A stretch of 64,000 bases of DNA from Penelope pileata (taxonomy: Eukaryota; Chordata; Aves; Galliformes; Cracidae). A program made the position numbers and the translations under genes. The notes beneath the pieces were generated by a model. It was not told the origin of the DNA and ran no database searches. It worked only from the letters and a program-made list of their open reading frames with translations. The stretch is from the NCBI GenBank assembly GCA_013396635.1, contig WBMW01001710.1:248001-312000 (forward strand), written 5' to 3'. This document shows, piece after piece, positions 24,201 through 37,070 of this stretch; the stretch's first letter is position 1; the number at the start of each line of letters is the position of its first letter.

Positions 24201-24742
24201 GTATCAACTTAAAACTAAGATAGCTTTATATCACGATTTGTCCCATTTTAATCTAGTTTTCATTTGGACAGTGTCATGATCTAGCTTGCTGTGTGTATGC
24301 AGGAACATTAATGCTGGAACATGCTAAGCCAACAGCTGAAACTGCTTCTTCTGTAGTAACTCAATTTTTTCCTCAGGTAGAAGAGACCACAAGTGCACAA
24401 CCTCATGAAAAGGGGAAGTATTTCAGGTAGTGGTTTGGTGTGAAAGCTTTTCTCCCTTCAGAAATTCAAAACAGATTATTTTATCTCAGCTTTTCTTATT
24501 TATACTGGACTATCTGGGGAAAGAAGGGAACTCCCTATGCTGCATTGATTTTGAATGAATTTATGACTTTCAAAGCATCCTCTGGGAGAACTATCACTCC
24601 TACAAACCATTCAGCTACTTGGAAAGGGTGGAAGAATTAAAAAATAGTCAAGTAACTTATGCATAATCTGTCACAAAAGAAAGTGACAGCATCACCCCAT
24701 CCAAAAATTCTAGTAAGGTGAAATAATTAAGCATACTGTTAC
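21241..24742 (-). other. PSIP1: PSIP1 intron 6
   Basis: About 3.5 kb. A long plus-oriented CR1 occupies 22461-23668. The rest is AT-rich intron without recognised elements. Confidence 0.75.
22461..23668 (+). repeat. long CR1 LINE fragment, ORF2 to 3' end
   Basis: Starts in ORF2 with decayed coding for the N-A-F-F-A-S-V-F-T-S-K-T-G-like region (near 22590-22625) and the GTGGGCCCTGATGGGATGAA motif (P-D-G/E-M). Sections are missing, and it continues into the 3' part with CTCCTGTGAATAGAGGCTGA and the terminal ATTCTACGATTCAGCAAA. It has many stops and indels and is non-functional. Confidence 0.88.
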
Positions 24743-24805
24743 CTTTCTTTTTCTTCCTCTTCTAGCAACTTTAGGAATAGATGCATCACTTGTTTTCACC
24801 ACACC
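24743..24805 (-). CDS. PSIP1: PSIP1 coding exon 6: nuclear localisation signal
   Basis: Codons 172-192 (21), phase 0 at both ends. It starts G-V-V-K-T-S-D-A-S and ends R-R-G-R-K-R-K, the start of the nuclear localisation signal known in human LEDGF around residues 148-156. The acceptor is TTTCACAG and the donor GTAACA. The basic cluster sits right at the splice junction, and the next residues come from exon 7. Confidence 0.95.
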
Positions 24806-27800
24806 CTGTGAAAAATTAAAAATGCTAAAGTTTTAACAGAAGAATGTATCTGACATGTTTCTAGGTTGTTGGGATATTTTCCACAAATGAAACCGTCTTT
24901 CTAGTTCTTTTGTTTTCCACAACCAAAACCAAGGCATCTAATTTATACAAATATCTCATATAAAGACACTTCCTGTTTCTAAATACCATTACCTAGGAAC
25001 TAAAATTTCCTACTGAAAAGTAAACTGAAAGGTAAGAGGTAGGATAGGTTACAACATTACTATGACTTTATTTAAAATATTTACTTAATACTTGTCTGAA
25101 CTTTTTATCTAGCTCTTTAAAAATGTGCATTTACAATACAGAGTGAAAACACTGTTCCCCCAATTTTCAAATTGAACATAGGCAAAACAGAGTAAAGTCT
25201 TCTATCTGATGAAAGCTTCTATTCCTGTTAATTTCAGTAAGTGAACACGTACTAAGTTTCACATACTAAGCTTCTGAGACTAACACACAAGTAATAGCTG
25301 TAGCTTCCCAGTACACTAAAATAGATTTTTCTATTAACTGATACAATATTAAAATCTTCTTTGCTACACAGGAAAAGATGAACTTTCACATACTTCTTTG
25401 CTGTTTTTTTCAGAAGGTACATCATCTTCCTTCGTAGTATGCATCTCCTTTTCTTCTGCTTCAGCTTCTGTAGGTAAGTTGCTATCCCCTTTAGGGGACA
25501 ACTGCAAATGGAATCAACACAAAGACAAACACATATGGAAAAGTATTGTTAAAGAAAACATGAAATGAGAGCATGCTAATAATCATCACGTTGCTTTTCA
25601 CTTTCAATAGTTTAGTCTGTATATACATTTATTTCTTATATACACACTGAAGGTACACGGCAGGACCATTTTCGTATACTGCAAACTGCTGCGACTTTAA
25701 GTCCACTTCGCAATTATATAACTATACTTCACTGTATCACCATTACATGATCATTTCTAAATGTTCATGCCAGATCTGTTTATCTGCACATACAGATCAG
25801 TAAGAGTCACAGACAACACTAAGCCAAGACTAAGCTCTACTCGAAGATTTCATGCAATATATAGAGCACAAGTAAGGTGTTCAACCTTATGTGAGATAGT
25901 TATTAGTGATAAATGGTCGCAAATCGTATGCATTGCTCTCTTGCCTAAAATAAAAACTAGTATATTAAGTTAGGTTTCAGCATTAAGTTTGCAGTAATTT
26001 ACGTGTAAATATCAACAATTCCTTAAACTGAAGTTCTAAAATACATATATACACACATGTAGACTTCATCTTCTTGACTTGCCCCATTTGCAAGCACCTG
26101 TTAATGACATTACATCCAATAGCAGCAACAGCTCTTGAAACTTCAAAACTGGACAGAATAACTTAGGCAGAAAGATATCACGAAGTATTACTGATTACTT
26201 AAATACATGTAGTATCACTGAAGGCTTTTTTTTCCAGATTACGATTTTGAGATAGAATAGTCACTGTACACTAAAACCACAAGAAAGTAGAGTACCTACC
26301 ATTGTTAGAAGTATAGCAACATTAGTATCAAAAGGAAAAGAGTAAATCAGTTCCGTGTTTTGCCTTAAACTTATAGAAACTGATTACATAAATCTGATCC
26401 CTTAGGACCTTCTGTTTCATTTGCGTGTTCAGAGGGCTATGTATGGTCTTTCTATTTCTCTTTCACAGTATCAGCTCAAGGCAGCCAGGAAGTACTTCTC
26501 AGTAGAAACTTGATGTGTAAGCCATCACCATCCCCACTAGTACAAGCTGCTTGCTGCAAACATTGACAGTGAACTGATGAACCAGTCCAGTACAAGAAAA
26601 ATATTCAAGTTTTCCCCCTGCAGGAGGGACTGTTGGGTGGCAAATGCTTTTATCAGCAGTGTGCACAGACATGCAAGAGAAACAGCAGCTGGTTTACTAA
26701 TAGTACCAGGAAGTTACATATTGAAAAATGTTACTCAAGTATAGTTGTCAGAACTGAAATCACATTGTCCTTCCAAATTTGCTAGCAGTAATTTAGGAAC
26801 CCCCAAAACAGCAAGAAGTCGGGAGAAACAACTCCAATACATCCAGTCTCCAGCTAGTCACAATAACTCTTGACATCAATCAGTATACTAACAGCACACA
26901 ATTTTATTTATTGAACTCAGAAGGTCTTTTTCTCTCTTGAAAAGCAAGCTTAGGGCTCCTAGACACCAATTCTCCACAAGGGACTCACTATGTATTAAGC
27001 ATGTTGGAAATTCTTCACTTTCAACTGTGAATCAATACTAAAGGACACTGTCACCTACCTCTGCAGAAAAGCTACGCTAAAACTCAGCAAATAACCAAAA
27101 GGAAAACTATTGGAATAAAGCAAGTCTGTTCAGAAGAGTCTGACGCTTAAAGGCATTGATTGTCCTATAGTATAGCAACTTCCAGAAGCAAATTAGGGAT
27201 GAGACACCATAAATGTACCAGTATCATCTGCTTCACAGTCTTTGTCATTTTAGGATTCTAGTCTAAGAAAACTAAGAAGAGATGACATACAACTCTTCTG
27301 TACCATATAGAAAAGACATATGAACTACACAAGATATTCATGAACAGAAAGTTAAGAACAACGTGATACACCATTATCGTTCCTGGTAAGCCAGGAAGAT
27401 TCTTCTCTTAGATACGGACAACCTGCAGCAGCAGTAAGCTGAGAATGTTTCAGACACAAAGGCACTTAGTATGAACGTAATATATTTAAGAACACAATCT
27501 TGTTTCAGAAGATTTTAATGTATACACATTTACAAAGCTAAAATTTGTCTATATAAACTGATTACTCAAAAGACACTTCCTTTACCCAGCATACAATTGA
27601 TAAAGCTTATCTTTTATAACCATAATACACTATTATCTCCTGTATCCATTCACATCACAACATAAGTAGTGATTCAAACTGAATCTTCTAATTGTTCAGA
27701 CAAATATCACTGGAAAACTCTTTCGATCTGGACAGACTCTAATGCTCTCCTAGGCTTTTCAAGAAAAACTGTTGTAGTTGAAAAGACAGTTGTACCAGAT

Positions 27801-28113
27801 CATGATATTAAATGAAGAGAAGTTAAATTTTGGAGATCATTTTGAATCTCAAGTGCTTAAGAGATACTATATAAATGTTTAAGTGCATTGTGATTTAGAA
27901 ACAGACTGGCAAATTAATTCTGAAAAGCATGTACAAGGCTTTCAAGGGATACTGAAGGATTAAAATACTAACACATGGAGGTCTAAAACAAGCAAAGGCA
28001 AAGCAGTCACAACATAAAGCACTACCAGTTTAAAGTGTATAAGTAAAATCTAGCAATACAAACTAGATACAAAAGATTTCTAGTAAAAACAGAACATGAA
28101 CTCAGTAACTTAC
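24806..28113 (-). other. PSIP1: PSIP1 introns 4 and 5
   Basis: Introns either side of exon 5 (25394-25501). They are uniformly AT-rich, and I see no CR1 or DNA transposon in either. They are the most repeat-poor stretch of the gene. Confidence 0.7.
25394..25501 (-). CDS. PSIP1: PSIP1 coding exon 5: acidic linker
   Basis: Codons 136-171, phase 0 at both ends. It begins L-S-P-K-G-D-S-N after a TTTGCAG acceptor, continues with E-A-E-A-E-E-K-E-M and ends K-N-S-K-E before the donor GTATGT. It aligns with the human linker that contains E-V-E-E-K-E-T-S-V-S-K-E-D. It is Glu/Lys/Ser-rich, disordered in character and poorly conserved. The donor is a GTATGT variant rather than GTAAGT. Confidence 0.93.
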
Positions 28114-28230
28114 TTTTGGGACAGCAGGCTTTCTCCTTTTGGCTCCTGATTTTTCTTCACTTCCCTCAGCAGTCTCTTGACTGTTTTCTTGAACAGCTTC
28201 TTTGATGGAAGTATTAACAGCTGGATGCGA
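28114..28230 (-). CDS. PSIP1: PSIP1 coding exon 4: acidic linker not seen in human p75
   Basis: Codons 97-135, 39 in all, with phase 0 at both ends, so including or skipping it keeps the frame. The acceptor is TTTTGAAG and the donor GTAAGT. The peptide runs S-H-P-A-V-N-T-S-I-K and later E-N-S-Q-E-T-A-E-G-S-E-E-K-S-G, ending in a basic A-K-R-R-K-P-A-V-P-K. I cannot place it in human p75, where the next linker aligns with exon 5 of this copy instead. Its style resembles linkers of other HDGF-family proteins. It accounts for most of the 45-residue excess over human. Good splice sites and a clean frame support a real exon, perhaps alternatively used. Confidence 0.85.
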
Positions 28231-31200
28231 CTTCAAAAGAAAAACATAATTGAAATGTTAATTCTTTCCTGAACTACAGAATAAACAGTGAGAGATGTTG
28301 TGTCACCTGAAAGTTACTGAAGAAAAAAAAGTCACCCTAAAGAACCACTTATTTGAACTAGAAGAATATATATGTTCATTATTTCTTTAATTTCCCCACA
28401 CGCTTTTAAATTTAAAGTTGTATTTTTCTTATAATAATAAAACTACTGCAATGTAGGATTTTTCTCGTGCACCATTAATAAAATTTGAGTTTCAAATTCA
28501 ACTTGCAAGGCTCCTGTCGAAAAATGCCCTCTTAAAATGAGCTGTCAACCTAAAGCCAACAAGAGCCAGCTACCTGTTCCTGAAAACGTGAGCAAAGAAA
28601 GCATAAAGGTTAAAGAATGAAAGTCAAATACAGAAACAAGTGAGGCAAAGTCTAATAAAATCACTCTCTCATTCCATGACTTAGTGGATAGCATTCTCAC
28701 TTCTAAACAGCAGCTCCTTCGAACAAAGCTGGCAGAACTACCCTGATTCTTTACAACTCCCCTTCTGAGGAAGTGGTTTTGGATTTAAGCCCAAGCCACA
28801 GGCTCCTTTCTACCCTCCACCTCCGTTACTAGCAACACCTGCTAAGCATAAATACTGCTTTCAGAACATTCCAGCCAGCTCTGGCAGTTGAACAGAAAAT
28901 GCAGCTCTCAGAAGGGCTTAACAAGAAAAAACGTACCCAGTAAAAAGATAAAGGAAAAAACGCGAGTTAATCTCACACTATGAGTAGCTGTCATTTTAAT
29001 ATTATCTTGTGTCCAAACTAAAAGCTATTTTTGACAATTTGTCCATGTGACTACCTCCCCTCTAACCTTATGTTCTCTAAGGCCTGGACACAATTTCCTA
29101 CTCACACTCCATTTACAGACTGACAACTGAACTGTCTTCCCTGCTACTGTCCAGCAACTGTGCTTCATTTAACTCAAAAGTTTTTTTAGATCAATGAATG
29201 GTACTTACATCATTATGTAGACATAGAGAGTATCTTAAGATACATTTGTCTCCAAGAACTCAGGTAAGAAATTTGTCAGTTTACTCACCTGTACTAACTG
29301 CTGCAACACACTAGTAGGCAATAATACATTGCTCTTCTTCAAAGTATTGTTGGAAAAAGGTCTTAATTTATCAGTTTACTTACGCTACCTTTCCTCCAAA
29401 TCTTCACAGTCAACTAGTTGTCTTCACTTTCAAGATCACTCACTCCCTATGCTGATCCTCTCTCTCACACTGCCCTGGGCACAGGGAACAGGCAGTTTTG
29501 GGGGCCTGGGCCCAACCCAAGTGGCTACAGAGCACTAAGGGGCTGCCTTTAGCCTCTCTTGGCCAGCTGCAGCCATCTCTGCACCCACACCCCACAATGC
29601 ACCACCAAGGGCCCCATGGTGCCTCTGTGGAGACTGGGCTCAGGGAGGGAGGTGACAGCCACAGGCTGGAGCAGAAGAAATGAAGTAGAAGGGGAGAACC
29701 TGATCAAAGACTCCAGTACCCGTGCAGGGCACGCAGGACAACAGGACAAAAGGGAGGCGAGGGCAGGAGGAGTGCTGAGGAAAAAACAGAGGCACAATAG
29801 GAGTGCCCCAAGCCAGGCTAAAGCCTAGAGAAGCTGAGTGAGCAGAGTGAAAGAGGTACGTGTCTGAGGGAACTGCAGCCCTGGAGGAGCCCACTCAGAG
29901 CCACTGTGGAAGAAACGAGGAGCAGCAAATGCAAAGTAACTACATTTCCATCACCTCACCCCAGGGACTGACTGTAATGCATGCCAAGGGGACTAGAGAC
30001 CAGCAAGGGTGGAGCAGAAGCGCACAGAGGGAAGCTGAGATATTTATTCTCAAACATGTTTGTCTTTGGTTCTCACTGTGCAGATCAGTAGCAAAAACCT
30101 GTGTTAATTAGCTAAATAGTGCAGAATTCCCTGACTTGAGAAGGTTTTGTTGCTCACGACTTTAAAAGCACTTTTTGTTCAGGGGTCCCCATTTTATCAA
30201 CCTGTTACCCATATACTTCCACAAAAACTGTGTAAGTAACTACATCTAATACTCACTCTCTCCTTTCCAGACTAAAAGGTTTAGAACTCCTAACCTAAAC
30301 AAACCTTTTGTTGCTAACTACGACTGTAACAGATTATTTCTTATCAGGCAGTTGAGCATCCTCCTCCTCTTGTTATTAGAGGAGAGAATCTGTACACTCA
30401 TTTCCCCAGCTTAGAGAATGCAACATTAAGAAAAAACAGCATCCCTACCTGGAGAGCCTCAATGTAGTCAGAACACCAAGGAAGCCAATCAGAACACAAA
30501 ACAACGTATCCCTGAAGTCTCATCTTTGTAAGTTGTATGTTATTTTGCAAAGTATTGAAAAATAAAGCTCATTTGCGCACATAAGATTAAAATAAATAAA
30601 ACTGAAACAAAAAATAAAGTACAACTACAATTTTTGTATTGGATAAAGCAGGACAGTCTTCCATGTAACCTATGATCACTGGAATAACAGTGACATGATA
30701 CTCCATTCTGCACAGTACATCCCAAAGATGTCATTTTGTGGAAAAAAGCATGGAACACATGACTGATCGACTAGAAAGCATCAAAACTGCCACGGAATTC
30801 TCTCTAAAGTAGGCCCTAACTGGTGGTTTTATTTCAGATCAAGTAGCCCTTACTCAGTTTTTCACTCCAATTTCTTTTGCAGAATGCTGCTGCAGTTTGC
30901 AGGTATTCTCCTTCAGCATCAACAAGTAAAAACATGAGTTCACTGAATCCTAAGGGCTTGATTTGCTGTAAGTAAACCTTGCTTTTAAGAATGCACAGCG
31001 CAGGATACAAAGGAAGAGCAATCAAAGCAAAGCACTTTCTAAAGTTAAGGTGAAAATTCAGAAGAGAATTTACCCCATCTACCACATTACTTCATGCGTT
31101 CTGTTAAACTGCATATGTGGATTAGTCATTACGATCCTGTAATCCATTTACTTTTACAATTAAGATACCTCTCAGAAAAGTATTTTTTCCCCTCCACAGT

Positions 31201-32761
31201 AACTTTAAGGCTCACTTATGAGAACAGAATTTAAATACTATTTGTGGAATTAATTTGGTGTTTTTAAATAAAGAAACAGTGGGTGAAAATGGCAAAAAAT
31301 AACCCAGTGACTCTAGACAGAACCTGACCACTTCACACAGAATCTCTTAAAGAGCTGCCACAGAAGCTGGATTGAAGTATTCGAATGATATTGAAAAATT
31401 ATAAGGAATGACTCCACAGAAGTTGCTAGACTAAGAAACCAGTGTGTTTGCATCTACTGGCAACATGTTTTGTGTACCTTCAACTGGAAAGGTATTTAGA
31501 AGTGTCTGAGAGGTTACAAAACCAACTCAAAGTACTGCTAATTGAAGTTACTGACCCCTGCTATGAAAAACAACACTGCAAGACCTTGCTACTGCCTTTT
31601 TTTCCTGTACACAGATTTTCAGTGGTTAGAACTGACTGGTAACATACAATTCAGTTATGTCTCAGAACTCTCTCAGCAACCCAAACAGTACCTCTCCTCT
31701 CACACAGAAAACAGCAAAAGGCACACTGACTCATTTTTCAGTAGCACGATAAAAGTGTCCTTACTGATAACTTTCCCCCTCACTCTGGTGAGGGGATTAA
31801 CATCTTTTCATATCCAGAAGCAGAAAATGGGTACATCCAGAGTACAACCTCTTTTCTGCTGACTCCAGCTAAGAAATTCTTTATCTGTCCTTCAAGCTAG
31901 AGAGATAGTTATTTGAGATACGTTATGGAGCAGGGATTAGCTGGTAAAGAAACAGCAATCTGGCATGTCACGTAGGAGCAGCAAATATACAAATCCTTTT
32001 TATTATCACTATAGTACTGCATAGAGGCCCCAGTACATGAACACAGCAAAAGTCAAGAGACTATAGAATGTTCAGAGAAGAGACAAAGACAAAATGGTTC
32101 AGACAGCTTGCTGGTTTGGGCTTTTTTCCTTCTTTTAAGAGGAGGTTTGAGACTTTTACAGGTAGAACTAAGCTTCAGTTTAAGCTTGGGACATTTACCA
32201 AGAGCACTAGAAGCAAGGAATTACTGACAGACAAAAATTTAATCAAGCAAGTTACGTGATAGAGGGGCAAAAGGCAAGCATCACATTATTTCCAACCACT
32301 ATAAGGTAAATACACCACACTAAGAAAGCATGTAATAAACTCTTAAAGCATCTTTGGAGAAAAGTACTTTGGCTTAGCATACAGTAACAAAGTGACTGAG
32401 ATTACATAAAATTACCACTTTTCAAGCATGGCTATGTTGAATAACTCAGTGTTTGCTGTGACTGAGCAGCATATTAAATAGATGTTCAACTTTTAAGTGA
32501 TAGCTGTGTTCCAAAACTGTCAACATGATTCCTCATGAGCTTACTATAACAAACAGAAATCCCCATTTACATGAAAAAAAAAAAAAAAACTCTTATGCTA
32601 CTAAAGCTAGAGGACTATTTAAAAATGAAATAATAAATCACTCTAACTTGCAATTGAGTGACAGCAATAATTCATTACTGTACACCAAGGAAATACTCAT
32701 TGCCTTTCCTTCCCTCTCAGGAGTACAGTAACAGTTAGTTGCAGACCACCACGTAACTTAC
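28231..32761 (-). other. PSIP1: PSIP1 intron 3
   Basis: About 4.5 kb. A GC-rich, repeat-like block lies at 29460-30070. The remainder is AT-rich with a poly-A run at 32574-32589. I see no other recognised element. Confidence 0.7.
29460..30070. repeat. GC-rich unclassified interspersed repeat, possibly LTR-derived
   Basis: A purine-rich, GC-rich island inside an AT-rich intron, with blocks such as GGCTGGAGCAGAAGAAATGA and CACCTCACCCCAGGGACTGA followed by GTAATGCATG. A diverged, roughly colinear counterpart appears at 50690-51160. The style suggests an old endogenous-retrovirus LTR or similar family, but I see no coding or target duplication to prove it. Confidence 0.35.
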
Positions 32762-32900
32762 CGGTTGATGAGAGAACTTCACTTTAGGATTGTTGTCAAT
32801 TTCCCACAACCCTTCATTAAAACCCTTTCTTTTGTTTGGTTTTCCATATTTATCTTTATTTTCAGAGTAAGGGAATATGTCCTTTGGTCCCAAAAACGCC
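32762..32900 (-). CDS. PSIP1: PSIP1 coding exon 3: end of the PWWP domain
   Basis: Codons 50-96. After a CTGAAG acceptor it reads A-F-L-G-P-K-D-I-F-P-Y, then the basic patch K-P-N-K-R-K-G-F and E-G-L-W-E-I-D-N-N-P, closing the PWWP domain near residue 93. The basic patch corresponds to the DNA-contacting surface of human LEDGF. The exon ends in phase 0 at CCG before GTAAGT. Near identity to human here is expected for the best-conserved part of the protein. Confidence 0.97.
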
Positions 32901-35900
32901 CTTCAGAAGAGAAAGAAACAGTTACCATGAAAAAGTGTCATGTCTTAAATAGTTTTTTCAAAAGAGAAATAAGCATAAAACATTAGGAAACAACCCATCA
33001 GCATGACAACGAAATCTGCTACATATGCATCTTTAGTTTTCTCAACTTTCACCTTCAACAGCCCAAGTTTTCCATTACTGGCACCACACATAGCCTCTCT
33101 CCTTCCTAGGGTGTTGAGTGTTCAGGCAAGAAACAGCCAATGCAGCCTCTTAAGATGGCAGCCAGTAAGACCACCAACTACTGAGAGCCAAAACAATTAA
33201 AAACCTAGTAGTTTACATGCTTGTTTAGGACAATATACTTAAATATTAAGATGAAAGAATCCATCAGCAGCTTTTCTGTGTGCAATGAAAGAACTACATC
33301 ACTTTATTAACAGAATTTAAGAAAAAGTTTAAATTTTCCTTATTTTAAGGTTCTTCCCTAATCCTGTTCTTGAGGAAATAAACTGAATTTTTATTTACTC
33401 TCAGAAGAGGTCTTTAGACGGTCTATGTATCTTTGCCACACAAACAGGCAACACCACTGAAGAGCAATACCCCTATCCCCATGACAAAGCCGCAGCATCC
33501 ACACCACTGTTTTCTCTAAGCTAGATTCTGAAAAACAGGGTAACAAATTACTGAGGACAAATATTCTGGTTTATGCTGAATAAAGCCTATACAGTTACTG
33601 CTCTACACCAAGGACCTTTCAAGTTAGGACTTCAGTGCAGCAATCCTTACACTGCTTAAACAAACACGACACTTCAGTGGGTCATTCTTATTTTGGTATG
33701 TGCCTAGACGCAGCTCTGTCTGATGTAAGACAACTATCTGAACAGTTGCAGGTACTTGCTTTCTGAAGTAGCGGCTCATGGACAATGATACAGGTACTTC
33801 TAATCTCCATTCTCCTATTCATCACCTTCTAAGAGAGCTACTTGAGACATACACCCCACTAAACTAGAAGAAAACACAGACATCTAGAAAGCTTAAGTGT
33901 CTCCTACTCCAGCAGCAAAACGCTTACCTATTCGCAAAAAGCGTTAAGTAAGCCACTGTGACAGACTAGACTGCAAATCACACACCCCTTTGCAAGAGAT
34001 GGTTAGGGAGGATTCGGTCAGCATGGGAAACATGCGCTGGCCAAGTTCTCTTATGCGGACCAAAAGACTGCTGAGACAGACAAACAAATTGGAAAAATCG
34101 AAAGCACTGCCTTTCTTCCCTACCCTCTAAATAGAAGGGTTTTTCCAAGCTCTACCCACATGGCTTAGGGTTTGAGAACACTACTATGAAAAGGTCATGT
34201 AGCATACTGGGTTGGAGCATTTAAATCCCCATGCCCCGAAAACGAGCAAGAAAACTAAGAAGAGACATTACTCCAACATACAGGGTCTAGAAACTGCAGT
34301 TGTGTGACCTACTTGATTATAATGCACTAAAGTTTGCAATGATGTGATCTCCTGGCACAACAGATGCAAATAAAGCTTTCATTCATATAACATCTACTTT
34401 TTTACACTCCTTTAGAAAAGGGTACTGCTGCTACATCAAGACCGTGCAGAAATAAACATCATCCAAATTCCCCAAAGCCTACTGTAAGAAGCATATACCT
34501 GTTCACTGCACATAGGTAGCAACAGACTTAGTTTTTTTTTTTTTGACAGACCTTTAAGAAAAATCAACAATAGCAATCAATCTACTATATATTTGCTTCT
34601 AGTAAAGCAAGAAGCTAAATTAATATTACTCCTAGGAGTCAAGTAAGAATTATTCTCAAGCCAGCCTTGTTTATATTCACACAGCTAGAAAACATGGCAT
34701 GCACAAAGAATTTTTACATTATTGAATTAGTTATCTGGATTTTCAGAGCTGCCATAGAGTAATATCTTACCATGCAAGTACAGACTGATAATATGCTGAA
34801 GGTACAGAGCATCTAAGTTCGCACAGAGGCATAACTAATTGAAAAGCACAGCAGAGATCAGGTCTACCAAGCTGATTTTAATTCTCATTAAAAAGTACAG
34901 AAAATTGTTACCTCTAATTCCTGAGGGATCACTAATTCACTGCTTACTGCTACAAATCTAAAGAAAACAAAGTGCCATTAAATGGCAGTCCTTTTTCACC
35001 TGATCAGTTTCTTCGCATTGCTATTCACAAGTATCTGCTGTAAGCAGCCGAAAGTATGATCAAGAAAAAGCATGAGAGTTTTACCTGTTACCGCTCTAAG
35101 GAACGCTACATAAATTGCACGTTTAAAGAACAAGACAGCTGGTACATTGCTAAGTACAGGACGTTCCTGTACTTACCAGGCTGTATATGAAACTGACACA
35201 GAAGTTTTTCCTATATTCTACACATCTCTGAAATATAATTAACCCTGATCCTACAGCCTGCAGTGAAACTTGATCTTGTTAACAACACCAAAGGGTTAAG
35301 AACAGGCATTCCAAATTTACCCATGTAAACTGGCAGAAAACTACAAAGCCAAGCACAAGTTAGGAACCTAACCGAAAACTAGAACGGACCATGATGTTTC
35401 TCAGAATTTGGAAATATCTCTCTAAAACTTCACGTAAAGAGCTCTTTCTTTCTCTGTCACATTCAACCTAGCCCTGTAAACCTGAACAACTGTAACAAAT
35501 CCAACATCAAGCCAGAATGACATACAATACCAAAGGGAAAAAAAATCAGCACAATATTTTATTTTTAACTGCCAAAGCATTCTGGAAAAATAATTATGAC
35601 TAAACAATCTACTACATTGTTTAAATTTATCATTAAAAGAAGTGTCTCATTAAGCAAAGGGACAGTGCTCAAATCTTGCAACCTTGGATCAGATTCCAGG
35701 AGCCCTTCTTCACTAAGGCAGAACTGCATGAAAAGCAGCACTGGCAACAGAATTTAGTAGCAGAAGAAATACAGTCCCCTCAAAACAAACATATCAGAAT
35801 CGTTGAAAGTAAAATCATAGAATCCTCAGAGTTGGAAGGGACCTTAAATGGCCATCTAGTCCAACTCTCCTGCAGCAAACAGGAACACCTATAGCTACAT

Positions 35901-36993
35901 CAAGTTGCTCAGAGCTCCATCCACTCTGACCTTGAGTGTCTCCAGGCATGCGGCATCCACCACCTCTCTGGATAACCTGTTCCAGTGTCGGAACCATTTA
36001 GGATAAATCCAACCTGAATCTCCCCTCTTTTAGTTTGAAGTCATTTCCCCTTGTCCTATCACAGCAGACCCAGCGAATGATTGTCCCCCTTTCCTGTAGC
36101 CCCCCTTTAGATACTGAAAGGCCGCTTTCAGGTCTCCCCAGATCCTTCTCTTCTCCAGGCTGAACAGCCCCAGCTCTCCCAGCCTGTCTTCACAGGGGAG
36201 GTGTTCCATCCCCTGGATCATTTTTGTGACCCTCCTCTGGATGCACTCCAACAGGTCCATGTCTCTCCCATGCTGAGGACTCCACACCTGGACGCAGTGC
36301 TCCCACTGAGGTCTCACCAGAGCAGAGCAGAGGGGCAGGATCACCTCCCTCGCCCTGCTGGCCACGCTTCCTTTGATGCGGCCCAGGATCAGGTTGGCTT
36401 TGTGGGCTGTGAGGGCACATTGCTGGCTCATGTCCAGTTTGCCATCCACCAGTACCCCCAAGCCCCTTTCAGCAAGGCCCAACAACAGATAATTTGCAGG
36501 ATGACAGTCACAGTACTGCACCTTCTCATTTTTCCTCAGATCTTATAAACAAACACGCATGACCCCAGATGTCTCTGGGGAAAAAATAAGAATCCGATAT
36601 GGGTTAATTGGTCTGTTTCTCAAGTTTTACCTATTTCATGTTTCTCAGCTTTATTCCACTTTCTTTCAGGAAGTATTTCCAACAATTTTGACTATATACA
36701 GAACTATAATTAAAGTCCATTACTGAAGAAAGAAAACTTAGTCATAGTACTTTGGGTAGGATTTGTTTTTCTATTGAAAAGGAAAAAGTGCATGCCATAG
36801 TTACAGTCTACCATTCCCCTGAACAGCTTCAGCACACGCAAAAGCAATATGTTTTGTCAAAAGAGATTAATTTAGAAGATGATACTCTACTGGAAGTCAG
36901 TTTTACAACATGCAATATTCAGGTAAGTCATTCAGTTGCTGTTACAGCATTCTCCAACAAAAAAGATACGGTCTTTAAATGTACAGAACTTAC
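32901..36993 (-). other. PSIP1: PSIP1 intron 2
   Basis: About 4.1 kb. It holds one minus-oriented CR1 (35812-36530). The rest is AT-rich and featureless apart from short homopolymers. Confidence 0.75.
35812..36530 (-). repeat. CR1 LINE 3' fragment, minus orientation
   Basis: Reverse-complement CR1: AATCATAGAATCCTCAGAGT at the terminus, TTGGAAGGGACCTTAAATGG, CATCCACCACCTCTCTGGAT, CTGAACAGCCCCAGCTCTCC and GGATGCACTCCAACAGGTCC in order. Minus-strand reading gives a partly open CR1 ORF2 C-terminal stretch of about 160 codons. This copy is relatively little decayed. Confidence 0.93.
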
Positions 36994-37070
36994 GTCTCAT
37001 GGGTGCCAAAAAAGAAAATTGGCATTTTGTTCGTAGGAGGTTTCACTGCTCCATCAGGAACTTCATCCAC
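36994..37070 (-). CDS. PSIP1: PSIP1 coding exon 2: PWWP domain
   Basis: Codons 25-49 plus two bases of codon 50, starting V-D-E-V-P-D-G-A-V-K after a CAG acceptor and ending G-T-H-E before the donor GTAAGT. It continues the PWWP fold with the P-I-F-F-F-G-T-H-E strand, which forms part of the methyl-lysine aromatic cage in this family. It differs from human mainly by M for L in the N-K-L-P stretch. Intron 1 is only 743 bp long and largely CpG-rich. Confidence 0.96.

Noticed and set aside
29498..29894. Overlapping open frames on both strands in the GC-rich block of PSIP1 intron 3
   Set aside because: They sit in a repeat-like GC-rich segment and show no protein motif.
36030..36521. 163-codon minus-strand open frame
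   Set aside because: It is the C-terminal part of CR1 ORF2 within a truncated CR1, not a host gene.
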